Assembly: GCA_002395235.1 (NCBI GenBank)
Contig: DGWK01000034.1
Location: forward strand, 1-33,648
Direction of reading: 5' to 3'
DNA length: 33,648 nt
Source: Lachnospiraceae bacterium UBA4260
GTDB lineage: Bacteria > Bacillota > Clostridia > Lachnospirales > Lachnospiraceae
In this document: positions 15,675 to 23,697 of the stretch, piece after piece
Layout: the number at the start of each line of letters is the position of its first letter
How positions within the stretch are numbered: the first letter of the stretch is position 1
Position numbers and translations under genes: made by a program
The notes under the pieces: model-generated
Seen by the model: the letters and a program-made list of their open reading frames with translations, nothing else
Told to the model about the DNA's origin: nothing
The model's database searches: none

Positions 15675-17756
15675 ATGCAGAATAAAGGAAAATATTACAT
15701 CACAACAGCGATCGCCTATACGTCAGGCAAGCCGCACATCGGAAATACCTATGAGATCATCCTGGCGGACTGTATCGCCAGATACAAGAGAGCGGACGGC
15801 TATGACGTCCATTTCCAGACAGGAAGTGACGAGCACGGCCAGAAGATCGAGTCCAGAGCCGCAGTGGCGGGCAAGACTCCCAAGGAATTCGTCGACGGCG
15901 TGGCCGGAGAGATCAAGAGACTGTGGGACCTGGTAAATACGTCCTATGACCGCTTTATCCGCACGACGGACGAAGACCATGAGCGTCAGGTTCAGAAGAT
16001 CTTCAAGAAACTGTACGACCAGGGCGACATCTACCTGGGCTATTACGAGGGAATGTACTGCAGAGAGTGCGAAGCTTTCTATACGGCTTCCCAGGTCGTC
16101 GACGGCAAATATTGCCCCGTCTGCGGCGGTGAAGTACACCAGGCCAAGGAAGACGCTTACTTCTTCAGAATGAAGAAATACGCCGATCGTCTGATCGAGC
16201 ACATCAACACACATCCGGAGTTTATCCAGCCGGTATCCCGCAAGAACGAGATGATGAACAACTTCCTTCTTCCGGGCCTGCAGGATCTGTGCGTGTCCAG
16301 AAGCTCCTTCACATGGGGCATTCCGGTGGACTTCGCGCCCGGCCATGTCGTCTATGTGTGGCTTGACGCCCTCAGCAACTATATCACCGGCATCGGTTAC
16401 GATGCAGACGGCAACAGCAGCGACCTGTACAAGAAGAACTGGCCCGCCGACCTGCACCTGATCGGCAAGGACATCATCCGCTTCCATACCATTTACTGGC
16501 CCATCTTCCTGATGGCGCTGGGCGAGCCTCTTCCCAAGCAGGTATTCGGCCATCCCTGGCTGTTGCAGGGCGGCGAGAAGATGAGCAAGACCAAGGGCAA
16601 CGTCATCTATGCGGACGACCTTGTGGACATCTTCGGCGTAGACGCGGTTCGCTATTTTGTCGTGCACGAGATGCCCTATGAGAACGACGGCGTGATCACC
16701 TGGGAGCTCGTGGTCGAGAGAATCAACTCCGACCTGGCCAACACGATGGGCAACCTGGTCAATCGCACCATTGCGATGAGCAATAAATATTTTGACGGCG
16801 TTGTGGCGAACAAGGGGGCGGCAGAGCCCGTAGACGAAGAGCTCAAGGCCTTTGTGACGGCCGCCTACGACAAGGTCGAGGCCAAGATGGACGAGCTGCG
16901 CGCGGCAGACGCCCTGACGGAGATCTTCGCCGTCTTCAAGAGACTGAACAAATATATCGACGAGACCGAGCCGTGGGTACTGGCAAGGGACGAGGCCAAG
17001 TCCGACCGTCTCGCGACCGTTCTCTACAACCTGATCGAAGGCATCACCATCGGCACAGCCCTCATGGCGCCTTTCATGCCCGAGACGGCCGACAAGATCG
17101 TCAAGATGCTCAACACCGAGATCCGCGATTTCGATACGCTCGGCACTTTCGGCCTGTATCCTTCCGGAAACAAGGTCACGGATAAGCCCGAGATCCTGTT
17201 CGCCCGCCTCAAAGAAGCGGACGTCATGAAGGACGTCGAGAAGATCATGGCAAAACAGAGAGAGGAAGCCCAGAAGCAGGCAAAGCTGGAGGAGAAGGCC
17301 AAAGAAAAGCTCTCTGAATCCAAAGCTTCCGAATCCAAGGGCTCAGAAGAAAAGGCCGCCAAGGCAGACCTGAAGGAAGAAACCTCCGCAGATGTCAAAG
17401 AAGCGCCCGCCGTGGAGAAGAAGCCCGAAGTCACCATCGATGACTTTGCAAAGCTCCAGTTCCAGGTCGGCGAAGTCATCGCCTGCGAGGAAGTCAAGAA
17501 ATCCAAGAAGCTTCTCTGCTCCCAGGTCAGAATCGGCGGCGAAGTGCGCCAGATCGTGTCCGGCATCAAGGGGTACTACAGCGCGGAAGAGATGGTCGGC
17601 AAAAAAGTGATGGTCATCACGAACCTCAAGCCCGCCAAACTGGCAGGACTTATGTCTGAAGGCATGCTCCTGTGCGCGGAAGGTCCCGACGGATCGCTGG
17701 CACTGATGACTCCGGAAGCCGGAAAGGACATCCCGGACGGATCGGAGATCGGCTGA
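15675..17756 (+). CDS. metG: Methionyl-tRNA synthetase with C-terminal tRNA-binding domain
   Basis: The 693-residue class I synthetase charges tRNA-Met. The HIGH motif is GKPHIGNTY near residue 15 and the KMSKS motif is EKMSKTKGN near residue 300. A zinc knuckle is seen as CRECEAFY...YCPVCGG. After the anticodon-binding helices (to about residue 520) comes a charged, low-complexity Lys/Glu/Ala/Ser linker of about 60 residues. The final 105 residues form the OB-fold tRNA-binding domain (DFAKLQFQVGEV, VSGIKGYYSAEEM, GLMSEGMLLCAE). The ATG follows GAGAGGGG. Its place after map is sensible functionally, but a terminator lies between them. A second hairpin at 15608-15633 precedes it and may be part of its leader. 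Confidence 0.97.
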   Translation: MQNKGKYYITTAIAYTSGKPHIGNTYEIILADCIARYKRADGYDVHFQTGSDEHGQKIESRAAVAGKTPKEFVDGVAGEIKRLWDLVNTSYDRFIRTTDEDHERQVQKIFKKLYDQGDIYLGYYEGMYCRECEAFYTASQVVDGKYCPVCGGEVHQAKEDAYFFRMKKYADRLIEHINTHPEFIQPVSRKNEMMNNFLLPGLQDLCVSRSSFTWGIPVDFAPGHVVYVWLDALSNYITGIGYDADGNSSDLYKKNWPADLHLIGKDIIRFHTIYWPIFLMALGEPLPKQVFGHPWLLQGGEKMSKTKGNVIYADDLVDIFGVDAVRYFVVHEMPYENDGVITWELVVERINSDLANTMGNLVNRTIAMSNKYFDGVVANKGAAEPVDEELKAFVTAAYDKVEAKMDELRAADALTEIFAVFKRLNKYIDETEPWVLARDEAKSDRLATVLYNLIEGITIGTALMAPFMPETADKIVKMLNTEIRDFDTLGTFGLYPSGNKVTDKPEILFARLKEADVMKDVEKIMAKQREEAQKQAKLEEKAKEKLSESKASESKGSEEKAAKADLKEETSADVKEAPAVEKKPEVTIDDFAKLQFQVGEVIACEEVKKSKKLLCSQVRIGGEVRQIVSGIKGYYSAEEMVGKKVMVITNLKPAKLAGLMSEGMLLCAEGPDGSLALMTPEAGKDIPDGSEIG

Positions 17757-17823
17757 AGATACACAGCTTGAAAAAAATGATTGGCTGAGACGGCAGAGGG
17801 CCGTTAAGACCAAGAACAGAACA

Positions 17824-17848
17824 GGGGACCGCAGGGCGGTCCCCGTTT
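17824..17848 (+). terminator. Terminator after metG
   Basis: GGGGACCG and CGGTCCCC pair over a short loop, followed by GTTT. The T tract is short, so read-through is possible. Confidence 0.6.
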
Positions 17849-17900
17849 ACAAAATACATGGACAGTAACCGGCAATCCTGCATCTGGGAGGGGAAAACGG

Positions 17901-18419
17901 ATGAAGAAAAGAGCGGTGATGATCATGATGACGGTGATCCTGAGTTTTACGAGTGTGATGAGCCCGGTCTGCCTCGCGGCGGCGTCGGACGGCACTGCAC
18001 AGGAGGAAACCGACAGCGCGGAAGACAAAGAGAAAGGGGATAAGAGTATTCTCGAGCAGGGAATGGAGACGGCCGGCGATCTCTACGACAAGGTAGACGA
18101 AAAGCTGGACGGAGTGGACAAGGTCTCTCTGCGCAGGGAGATCAGGGAAGCGCTTGAGCAGATGGATGAGATGGGGATCTCACCCGCGTCCGTCGCCGAG
18201 AGATTCTTCGGGATCCGGCCGGCGGAGGCGAGCAGCGGCAAAAAGCCGGGCGATACGCTGATCGAGGACGCGGAGAGAACGGTGAGAAAGAGCACGGAAG
18301 GATTCTTTTCGGTTCTCTGGGAAGGATTCCTGGATACGCTCGGCAATATGATCACGACAGGCATCAGTGTTTTCGGCAGCCAGGAAGGACACAGCGCCAA
18401 AGGAGGAAGCAGCCGTTGA
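17901..18419 (+). CDS. Secreted protein of unknown function
   Basis: I do not recognise a family. The 172-residue product begins MKKRAVMIMMTVILSFTS and has a likely signal peptide cut near CLAAA, residue 26-28. The mature part opens with an acidic stretch (EEETDSAEDKEKGDK type), followed by two amphipathic helices (around LYDKVDEKLDGVDKVSLRRE) and a more hydrophobic region near the C-terminus (FFSVLWEGFLDTLGNMITTG). Its stop codon overlaps the TTG start of the YesL-family gene (TTGA), so the two are coupled and may work together at the membrane. Confidence 0.75.
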   Translation: MKKRAVMIMMTVILSFTSVMSPVCLAAASDGTAQEETDSAEDKEKGDKSILEQGMETAGDLYDKVDEKLDGVDKVSLRREIREALEQMDEMGISPASVAERFFGIRPAEASSGKKPGDTLIEDAERTVRKSTEGFFSVLWEGFLDTLGNMITTGISVFGSQEGHSAKGGSSR

Positions 18420-19063
18420 ATATTTTCGAAGAAGGAAGCCCGTTTCAGAGGTTTCTTAACAAGGTGGCGGATCTGCTGATCCTCAACTTGGTCACACTGG
18501 TGATGTGTGTCCCGATCATTACGATCGGCGCCGCCCTTACGGCGATGCACTACGTGCTCCTGAAAATGGTGCGCGGCGAAGAAGGCTACATCGTAAAGTC
18601 TTTCTTCCGTTCTTTCAAGAGGGAGTTTGGGCAGGCCACTATTCTGTGGATCCTGTTCGTGGCGCTGGGCGCCCTGATGGCCTCGAATATGGTCCTGGTA
18701 CTGGAAGGTACCGGCCACTATCCGATCTGGCTCCCGAGTTCCATTCTGGTGGCGGCGGTTCTCGAGCTCATCATCATGATCTATACTTTCGCGCTCTTAT
18801 CGAGGTTTGACAACAGCGTCTACCACACGCTTCTCAACGCGGTGACGCTCACCTTTTCCGAGCTGCCCAGATCGCTCGCGATGGCGGTGATCACGCTGAC
18901 GCCCGCGATTGCGTTCCTGACGACAACGGTCCTGCTGCCGCTCCTGGTCCTGTTCGGACTCAGCGTACCGGGATACGCCTGCGCCATGGTCTACGACCCG
19001 ATCTTCAGAAAGATCGAGAAGCAGGCCTGGGAGGACGAGAACGCGGAGGATGCGGAAGACTAA
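18416..19063 (+). CDS. YesL family membrane protein (DUF624)
   Basis: The 215-residue protein has about five hydrophobic helices. The opening FRFLNK-like segment (FQRFLNKVADLLILNLVTL), the CVPIITIGAALTAMHYVLLK motif and the FKREFGQATILW segment are typical of YesL proteins. These often lie beside sugar ABC transporters and their regulators, and their role is not established. The TTG start has AGGAGG (18401-18406) at nine bases and overlaps the previous stop. The C-terminus ends in a short acidic tail. It is followed by a strong terminator and, 200 bp on, by a sugar ABC ATPase, which suits the usual YesL context. Confidence 0.88.
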   Translation: MNIFEEGSPFQRFLNKVADLLILNLVTLVMCVPIITIGAALTAMHYVLLKMVRGEEGYIVKSFFRSFKREFGQATILWILFVALGALMASNMVLVLEGTGHYPIWLPSSILVAAVLELIIMIYTFALLSRFDNSVYHTLLNAVTLTFSELPRSLAMAVITLTPAIAFLTTTVLLPLLVLFGLSVPGYACAMVYDPIFRKIEKQAWEDENAEDAED

Positions 19064-19080
19064 CAAAGTATACAAACAAC

Positions 19081-19129
19081 GAGAGGAATTCTGTACAACA
19101 TTACGAAAAACAGAATTCCTCTCTTTTTT
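19081..19129 (+). terminator. Strong terminator after the YesL-family gene
   Basis: GAGAGGAATTCTGT pairs perfectly with ACAGAATTCCTCTC across a loop, followed by TTTTTT. Confidence 0.92.
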
Positions 19130-19203
19130 GATGACAAATCATCACCAAGACGCCCAAAAATCTTTTGTGAATTTATGCGATGGTCGGAACGGGGCTTTTT
19201 GAC

Positions 19204-19209
19204 TATACT
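19204..19209 (+). promoter_or_regulatory. Possible -10 box for the sugar ABC ATPase gene
   Basis: TATACT lies about 55 bp before the ATG. No convincing -35 box is seen at 16-18 bp upstream, so another factor or an upstream element may be used. Confidence 0.3.
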
Positions 19210-19263
19210 ATGAACAGTTCAGAAAACTATTGTCAATTCGTATTTTTTTAAAGGAGTTTACAA

Positions 19264-20370
19264 ATGGCAAGCTTATCACTTAAGGATGTATGCAAGGTTT
19301 ATCCCAACGGCTATAAGGCTGTTCAGAATTTCAACATGGAAATTGCTGACAAAGAGTTTATCATTTTCGTAGGCCCTTCCGGATGCGGAAAGTCCACTAC
19401 TCTGAGAATGATCGCAGGTCTGGAAGATATCTCTTCCGGTGAGTTCAGGATCGACGGCAAGCTCATGAACGACGTCGAGCCCAAGGACAGAGACATCGCG
19501 ATGGTATTCCAGAACTACGCTCTGTATCCTCATATGACCGTTTATGATAACATGGCATTCGGCCTTAAGCTCCGCAAGGTTCCGAAGGACGAGATCGACA
19601 AGGCTGTTAAAGAAGCAGCCAGAATCCTTGACCTGACACACCTGCTTGACCGCAAGCCGAAGGCTCTTTCCGGTGGTCAGAGACAGCGTGTCGCTATGGG
19701 ACGTGCGATTGTTCGTAATCCCAAGGTCTTCCTTATGGACGAGCCTCTTTCCAACCTGGACGCTAAGCTCCGTGTTCAGATGAGAACTGAGATTGCGAAA
19801 CTGCACCAGAGACTGGGCACCACCATCATCTACGTTACACACGACCAGACAGAGGCTATGACCCTTGGTTCCAGAATCGTCGTTATGAAGGACGGTATCG
19901 TTCAGCAGATCGATTCCCCTCAGAACCTCTATGACAAGCCCTGCAACCTGTTCGTAGCAGGATTCATGGGATCCCCTCAGATGAACTTCGTAGATGCAGT
20001 TGCAAGAGTAGACGGTGGCAAGGCATATCTGGACGTCGAGGGACAGTCCATCGAGCTTCCCGCTGACAAGGCCAAGGCTGTGATCGACGGCGGCTACAAC
20101 GGCAAGACCGTTACTTTCGGTATCCGTCCCGAGAACATCATCGAAGTCAAGGGCGAGAAGAAGGCAGCTTATCAGTTCGAGTCCAAGGTCAACGTATACG
20201 AGCTTCTGGGCGCAGAAGTTTTCCTGTACTTCGATCTGGGCAGCGCTAACATCACCGCAAGAGTTGAGCCTACAACAAAGGTTCGCCCCGGCGATACAGT
20301 GAAGTACACATTCGACACCAAGAAGATCCACATCTTCGACAAAGAGACTGAGCTGACAATTGCAAACTGA
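19264..20370 (+). CDS. msmX: Multi-sugar ABC transporter ATP-binding subunit (MsmX/UgpC type)
   Basis: It hydrolyses ATP to drive sugar import. The 368-residue protein has the ABC domain with Walker A GPSGCGKSTT, signature LSGGQRQRVAMGRAIVR, Walker B VFLMDEPLSNLD and the H-loop VTHDQTEAM, then a C-terminal TOBE/OB region (FGIRPENI...). No permease or binding-protein gene lies beside it. In Firmicutes a single orphan MsmX-type ATPase often serves many sugar permeases. Codon choice (CGT, GCT, AAG) is more biased than in the neighbouring genes, which suggests high expression. AAGGAG lies eight bases before the ATG. Confidence 0.95.
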   Translation: MASLSLKDVCKVYPNGYKAVQNFNMEIADKEFIIFVGPSGCGKSTTLRMIAGLEDISSGEFRIDGKLMNDVEPKDRDIAMVFQNYALYPHMTVYDNMAFGLKLRKVPKDEIDKAVKEAARILDLTHLLDRKPKALSGGQRQRVAMGRAIVRNPKVFLMDEPLSNLDAKLRVQMRTEIAKLHQRLGTTIIYVTHDQTEAMTLGSRIVVMKDGIVQQIDSPQNLYDKPCNLFVAGFMGSPQMNFVDAVARVDGGKAYLDVEGQSIELPADKAKAVIDGGYNGKTVTFGIRPENIIEVKGEKKAAYQFESKVNVYELLGAEVFLYFDLGSANITARVEPTTKVRPGDTVKYTFDTKKIHIFDKETELTIAN

Positions 20371-20416
20371 TCTGTGAACGCCATTTGCATGGCGGTATAC
20401 AAATAGGTTATTATTA

Positions 20417-20452
20417 GGGTGCCGCACTAAAGGGATAGTGCGGCACCCTTTT
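20417..20452 (+). terminator. Terminator after the MsmX-type ATPase gene
   Basis: GGGTGCCGCACTA and TAGTGCGGCACCC form a perfect 13-bp stem followed by TTTT. Confidence 0.92.
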
Positions 20453-20515
20453 ACATGAATGAAATGAACGCGGCGCGGCGGTTCGCTCCGCAAGCCTTAC
20501 ATCAGGAGGAAATGA

Positions 20516-21607
20516 ATGGTTTCATCACAGATCATCAGAGGATGCCTCGAACAGCTCAAGGCGATCACCAAAATCGAATTCTGTGTGCTGGACACAACCG
20601 GCGGAGTCGTTGCGCAGACGGAAGGCGTGGCGGTGCCCGACAGGAACATGGTGAGCGGCTTTGCGCAGTCGGCTGTGGACAGCCAGATCGTCGGAAACAG
20701 CTACTTTCTCAAAGTTATGGACGACGAAGAGCTGCAGTTTATCCTGACGGCACAGGGAAATGCCGAACACACCTTTATGGTGGCCCGGATCGCGGTCAGC
20801 GAGATTGAAAATCTCATCATCGCTTACAAGGAGAAGTTTGACCGCAACAATTTCTTCCAGAACCTGCTGCTGGACAATCTGCTGCTGGTGGATATTCACA
20901 ACCGCTCCAAGAAACTGCATATCGTGAACAATGTCCGCAGGGCGATCATACTGTTTGAGATGGATGCCGATTCGGAAGCAATCGCGTCGGAGATGCTCTC
21001 GGGTCTGTTTACGGTGCAGAACGGCGATTATCTGACGGAAGTGGACGAGAACAGCGTGATCCTGATCAAAGCGTTGGATGAGAAGGACGGCTATAAAGAA
21101 GTGGAAGAAGCCGCGAAGACGGCAGTAGATATGCTCAACATGGAGGCCATGGTCAAGGTGCGCGGCTCCTACGGGACGATCACAAATGAGCTCAAAGACC
21201 TATCGCGCTCCTACAAGGAAGCCAGGATGGCCATGGACGTCGGAAGGATTTTCTATGCCGGAAAGAGAGTGATCTCTTACAACGAACTCGGCATCGGGCG
21301 CCTGATTTACCAGCTCCCGCCCAGCCTGTGCAAGATGTTCATCCAGGAGATTTTTGACAAAGAAGAGATGGCGGAATTCGATCAGGAGATCCTGACGACC
21401 ATCAACAGCTTCTTTGAAAATAATCTGAATGTGTCAGAAACAGCCCGGCAGCTCTTCGTGCACAGAAATACGCTGGTGTACCGCATTGAGAAGCTGCAGA
21501 AGAGTACCGGGCTGGATATCAGGACCTTTGAAGACGCCATGACGCTCAAGATCGCCCTGATGGTAAGTGCCTATATGAAAGAGCTGGAGCGCAGGAACGG
21601 GCGTTAA
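20516..21607 (+). CDS. CdaR/PucR-type transcriptional regulator
   Basis: The 363-residue protein has an N-terminal sugar-diacid-recognition-like domain (residues 1 to about 140, with FCVLDTTGGVVAQTEG), a central GGDEF-like or PucR-type linker region, and a C-terminal helix-turn-helix of the PucR/CdaR kind: NNLNVSETARQLFVHRNTLVYRIEKL near residue 305. The AGGAGG (20504-20509) sets the start at 20516 rather than at the overlapping ATG 20512, which is out of frame. Its position after the sugar ATPase suggests control of sugar uptake, but the effector is unknown. It ends nine bases from the convergent radical SAM gene. Confidence 0.88.
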   Translation: MVSSQIIRGCLEQLKAITKIEFCVLDTTGGVVAQTEGVAVPDRNMVSGFAQSAVDSQIVGNSYFLKVMDDEELQFILTAQGNAEHTFMVARIAVSEIENLIIAYKEKFDRNNFFQNLLLDNLLLVDIHNRSKKLHIVNNVRRAIILFEMDADSEAIASEMLSGLFTVQNGDYLTEVDENSVILIKALDEKDGYKEVEEAAKTAVDMLNMEAMVKVRGSYGTITNELKDLSRSYKEARMAMDVGRIFYAGKRVISYNELGIGRLIYQLPPSLCKMFIQEIFDKEEMAEFDQEILTTINSFFENNLNVSETARQLFVHRNTLVYRIEKLQKSTGLDIRTFEDAMTLKIALMVSAYMKELERRNGR

Positions 21608-21616
21608 CAGTTGTTC

Positions 21617-22564
21617 TCAGAGGCCGGTCCCGTCGAAAGCGGGAATGTAGCTCTGGGAGGCCGTCTCGCCGTCCTGGACGAAGCCGTTGGTGATCCCGAT
21701 GGAGATCGCGTAGTCCACGAGCTCATCGTACTCCCGGGCCGTGAGCTTGCGGCCCAGATTGGGATCGCCGTAGACCTGGGGCATAGGAGTGTACTGGTTC
21801 ATCAGGCTGATGAAAATACTGTCTCCGTAAGTGGAGTGGAGGTAATCCAGAATGTCCCTGGAATCCTCCGCGCAGCCCGGCAGAGCCAGGTGGCGCACGA
21901 TGACGCCCTTCACCATGACGGGATCGTCCTTGTCGTCCTCCGCGTCGATGGAGGATGAGCCGTCCGCGAACAGGGGACGGGGACATTGCCGGACCATTTC
22001 CGCCAGCGCCTTGGAGGCGTACTGGAAGTAATCCGGGGTGTGAGAGTAGGCCAGGGAGATCCTGGGCGAGATATATTTGAAATCGGGCAGCCAGATGTCC
22101 ACCAGGCCTTCAAGCGCCTTAATGGCTTCCACGCGCTCATAGGCGCCGGTATTATAGACGACAGGGATCGTAAGACCCTGTCGTTTTGCTTTTTCCAGGG
22201 CCGGAATGACGATGTAGAGATAGTGGGAGGCCGTGACCAGGTTGATGTTCTCGGCGTTCTGCTCCTGCAGCTCAAGAAAGATCTCGGAGAGCCTGGACGG
22301 CTCGATCCTGGTCCCGTACATGGCCTTCGCGATCGCGTAATTCTGGCAGTACACACAGCCCATGTTGCAGCCGGAGAAGAAAACGGCGCCGCTCCCGCGA
22401 TGCCCGGAGATCACAGGTTCTTCGTCAAAATAGAGAGCCGCCCTGGCTGCGTACAACTGGGCGTCTTCCTTACAGTAGCCGACTTCGCCCGCCGCTCTGT
22501 TCACTCTGCAACTCCTGGGACAGAGCGTGCAGTCTGTCATATCCATTATATTGTCTAAACTCAT
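21617..22564 (-). CDS. Radical SAM protein, PflX-like (pyruvate-formate-lyase-activase related)
   Basis: The 315-residue protein has the radical SAM cluster motif CNMGCVYC (C-x3-C-x2-C) in FFSGCNMGCVYCQNYAIAK, near residue 70. The N-terminus has a second Cys set (CTLCPRSCRVNR...GYC), typical of the PflX group, whose role is unknown; it is not the standard PflA activator. LVTASHYLYIVIPAL and DIWLPDFKYI continue the family pattern. GGAAGG lies eight bases before the ATG. On the minus strand it follows the SRP RNA by about 60 bp; no pyruvate formate-lyase lies nearby. Confidence 0.87.
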   Translation of the reverse strand: MSLDNIMDMTDCTLCPRSCRVNRAAGEVGYCKEDAQLYAARAALYFDEEPVISGHRGSGAVFFSGCNMGCVYCQNYAIAKAMYGTRIEPSRLSEIFLELQEQNAENINLVTASHYLYIVIPALEKAKRQGLTIPVVYNTGAYERVEAIKALEGLVDIWLPDFKYISPRISLAYSHTPDYFQYASKALAEMVRQCPRPLFADGSSSIDAEDDKDDPVMVKGVIVRHLALPGCAEDSRDILDYLHSTYGDSIFISLMNQYTPMPQVYGDPNLGRKLTAREYDELVDYAISIGITNGFVQDGETASQSYIPAFDGTGL

Positions 22565-22626
22565 ATCGAAACCTTCCGATGGTAATGAGGTCCGCTCCGG
22601 GGCCTGTAAAGTATTTCAGATGACAC

Positions 22627-22964
22627 AAAAACTGCTCTCCGCGGCGGAACCTTAACCCGTTACTGCTCTCACTGCTCCGCCAGGCACCCTCACGGCACAT
22701 GATAGGGCCCGCTTAGTGCTGCTTTGTTCCCAATCTGACACGGTTCACGGGGAATCATTGCGTAAGACCCAAACTTCATCACAGCAAGCGGCAGGCAGCT
22801 GTTAAGGCTCCGCCCCGAAGAGCAGGGCGAAAATAGGCTCGTAAAGCGAGCCGCGGCGCCGCGCGCGTCTGTCCTCCGACAGCTTTTCTTGCACGCGTGT
22901 GCATCGGTTAACGCAGTGGGAGATTACTCACCGGCGTTAACAGTGATGCACGAATGCACCCATA
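22627..22964 (-). ncRNA. ffs: SRP RNA (large, clostridial type) with promoter and terminator
   Basis: On the minus strand the conserved helix-8 tip is seen as GTCAG...GGAA...AGCAGC (about 22717-22738), with TTACGCAATG before it and GTGCCGTGAGGGTGCCTGG after it. Helix 5 is supported by GCGGAGCCTTAAC pairing with GTTAAGGTTCCGC, and by CTGCTC pairing with GAGCAG, after which comes TTTTT (22627-22631). Upstream lies a separate hairpin (GTTAACGC/GCGTTAAC around a loop with GTAATC) that is a candidate Alu domain. The 5' end is inferred from the promoter. The particle directs membrane-protein translation. The gene follows tadA, the order known in Firmicutes. Confidence 0.8.
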
Positions 22965-22970
22965 TGTGTA

Positions 22971-22999
22971 AATATAGTGGATTGCGCCCGCAAAGTCAA
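22971..22999 (-). promoter_or_regulatory. SRP RNA promoter overlapping the tadA stop codon
   Basis: On the minus strand TTGACT (22994-22999) and TATATT (22971-22976) are 17 bp apart. The TGA of TTGACT is the tadA stop, so the promoter lies at the very end of that gene. Confidence 0.75.
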
Positions 23000-23595
23000 T
23001 CAAAAGATGATTGGTCGGAGCTGGCGTCGGGAGCCGTCGCCTGCGCGGCGTCCTCATAAAGCGGCGCGTCGGCGGCATCGGGAGCGGTCGCCTGCGCGGC
23101 GGCTTTCTTTCGCATCTTGTTTCTGTGGCGCAGTTCTTTGAAGAATCTCTGCAGGATCGCCGTGCATTCCTCCTGCATCACGCCGGTCTCCATCTCGACC
23201 TGGTGGTTGAACTCTTCGTTCTGCAGGATGTTCAGCAGCGTGCCGCCGCAGCCGGATTTATAGCTGGGCGCGCCGATCACGACCCGGTCGATCCTCGACT
23301 GCACCAGCGCGCCGGCGCACATCTGGCAGGGCTCGAGCGTGACATACAGAGTGCACCCTTCGAGGCGCCAGTCGCCGACCTTCTTGTTGGCCTTTCGGAT
23401 CGCCGTGATCTCCGCGTGGGCCAGGGTGGTGTGGTCGGTGTTGCGCCTGTTGTAGCCGCGGCCTATGATGCGCCCGTTCTCGACGATCACGGCGCCGATG
23501 GGAACTTCTCCGATGGCGAGCGCTTTTTCGGCCTGCTTCAGGGCGGCTTTCATGTATTTGATATCTTCTCTGGAATAAACAGTATCTGTTGCCAA
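22996..23595 (-). CDS. tadA: tRNA-specific adenosine deaminase with C-terminal low-complexity tail
   Basis: It converts adenosine to inosine at the wobble base of tRNA-Arg. The 199-residue protein has the zinc and catalytic motifs HAEITAI and PCQMCAGAL. The TTG start (23595) is chosen because the usual N-terminal sequence DIKYMKAALKQAEKAL follows at the right distance; the ribosome-binding site is weak. Family members end after about 150-160 residues. Here a further 40-residue tail contains two copies of AAQATAPDA, encoded by two 24-bp direct repeats (23026-23049 and 23077-23100) spaced 51 bp apart. The tail is probably disordered. The gene ends inside the SRP promoter. Confidence 0.93.
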   Translation of the reverse strand: MATDTVYSREDIKYMKAALKQAEKALAIGEVPIGAVIVENGRIIGRGYNRRNTDHTTLAHAEITAIRKANKKVGDWRLEGCTLYVTLEPCQMCAGALVQSRIDRVVIGAPSYKSGCGGTLLNILQNEEFNHQVEMETGVMQEECTAILQRFFKELRHRNKMRKKAAAQATAPDAADAPLYEDAAQATAPDASSDQSSFD

Positions 23596-23637
23596 AACGG
23601 TCTCTCTTTTTCTTCGGTATCCGGCCCGGAGAAGAGT

Positions 23638-23670
23638 AAAAACGCACCGAAGAGCAGGCTCTGCGGTACG
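23638..23670 (-). terminator. Terminator after the first glucosaminidase
   Basis: On the minus strand ACCGCAGAGC pairs with GCTCTTCGGT, followed by GCG and TTTTT. It probably ends the two-gene glucosaminidase transcript. Confidence 0.75.
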
Positions 23671-23697
23671 CTTTCACTCTTATTCCGGGGTTCCGGA

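Noticed and set aside
22565..22995. RNase P RNA, 6S RNA or tmRNA in this region
   Set aside because: The RNase P core motifs and a tmRNA tRNA-like end are missing. The GGAA-capped helix 8 with its internal-loop sequences fits SRP RNA much better.
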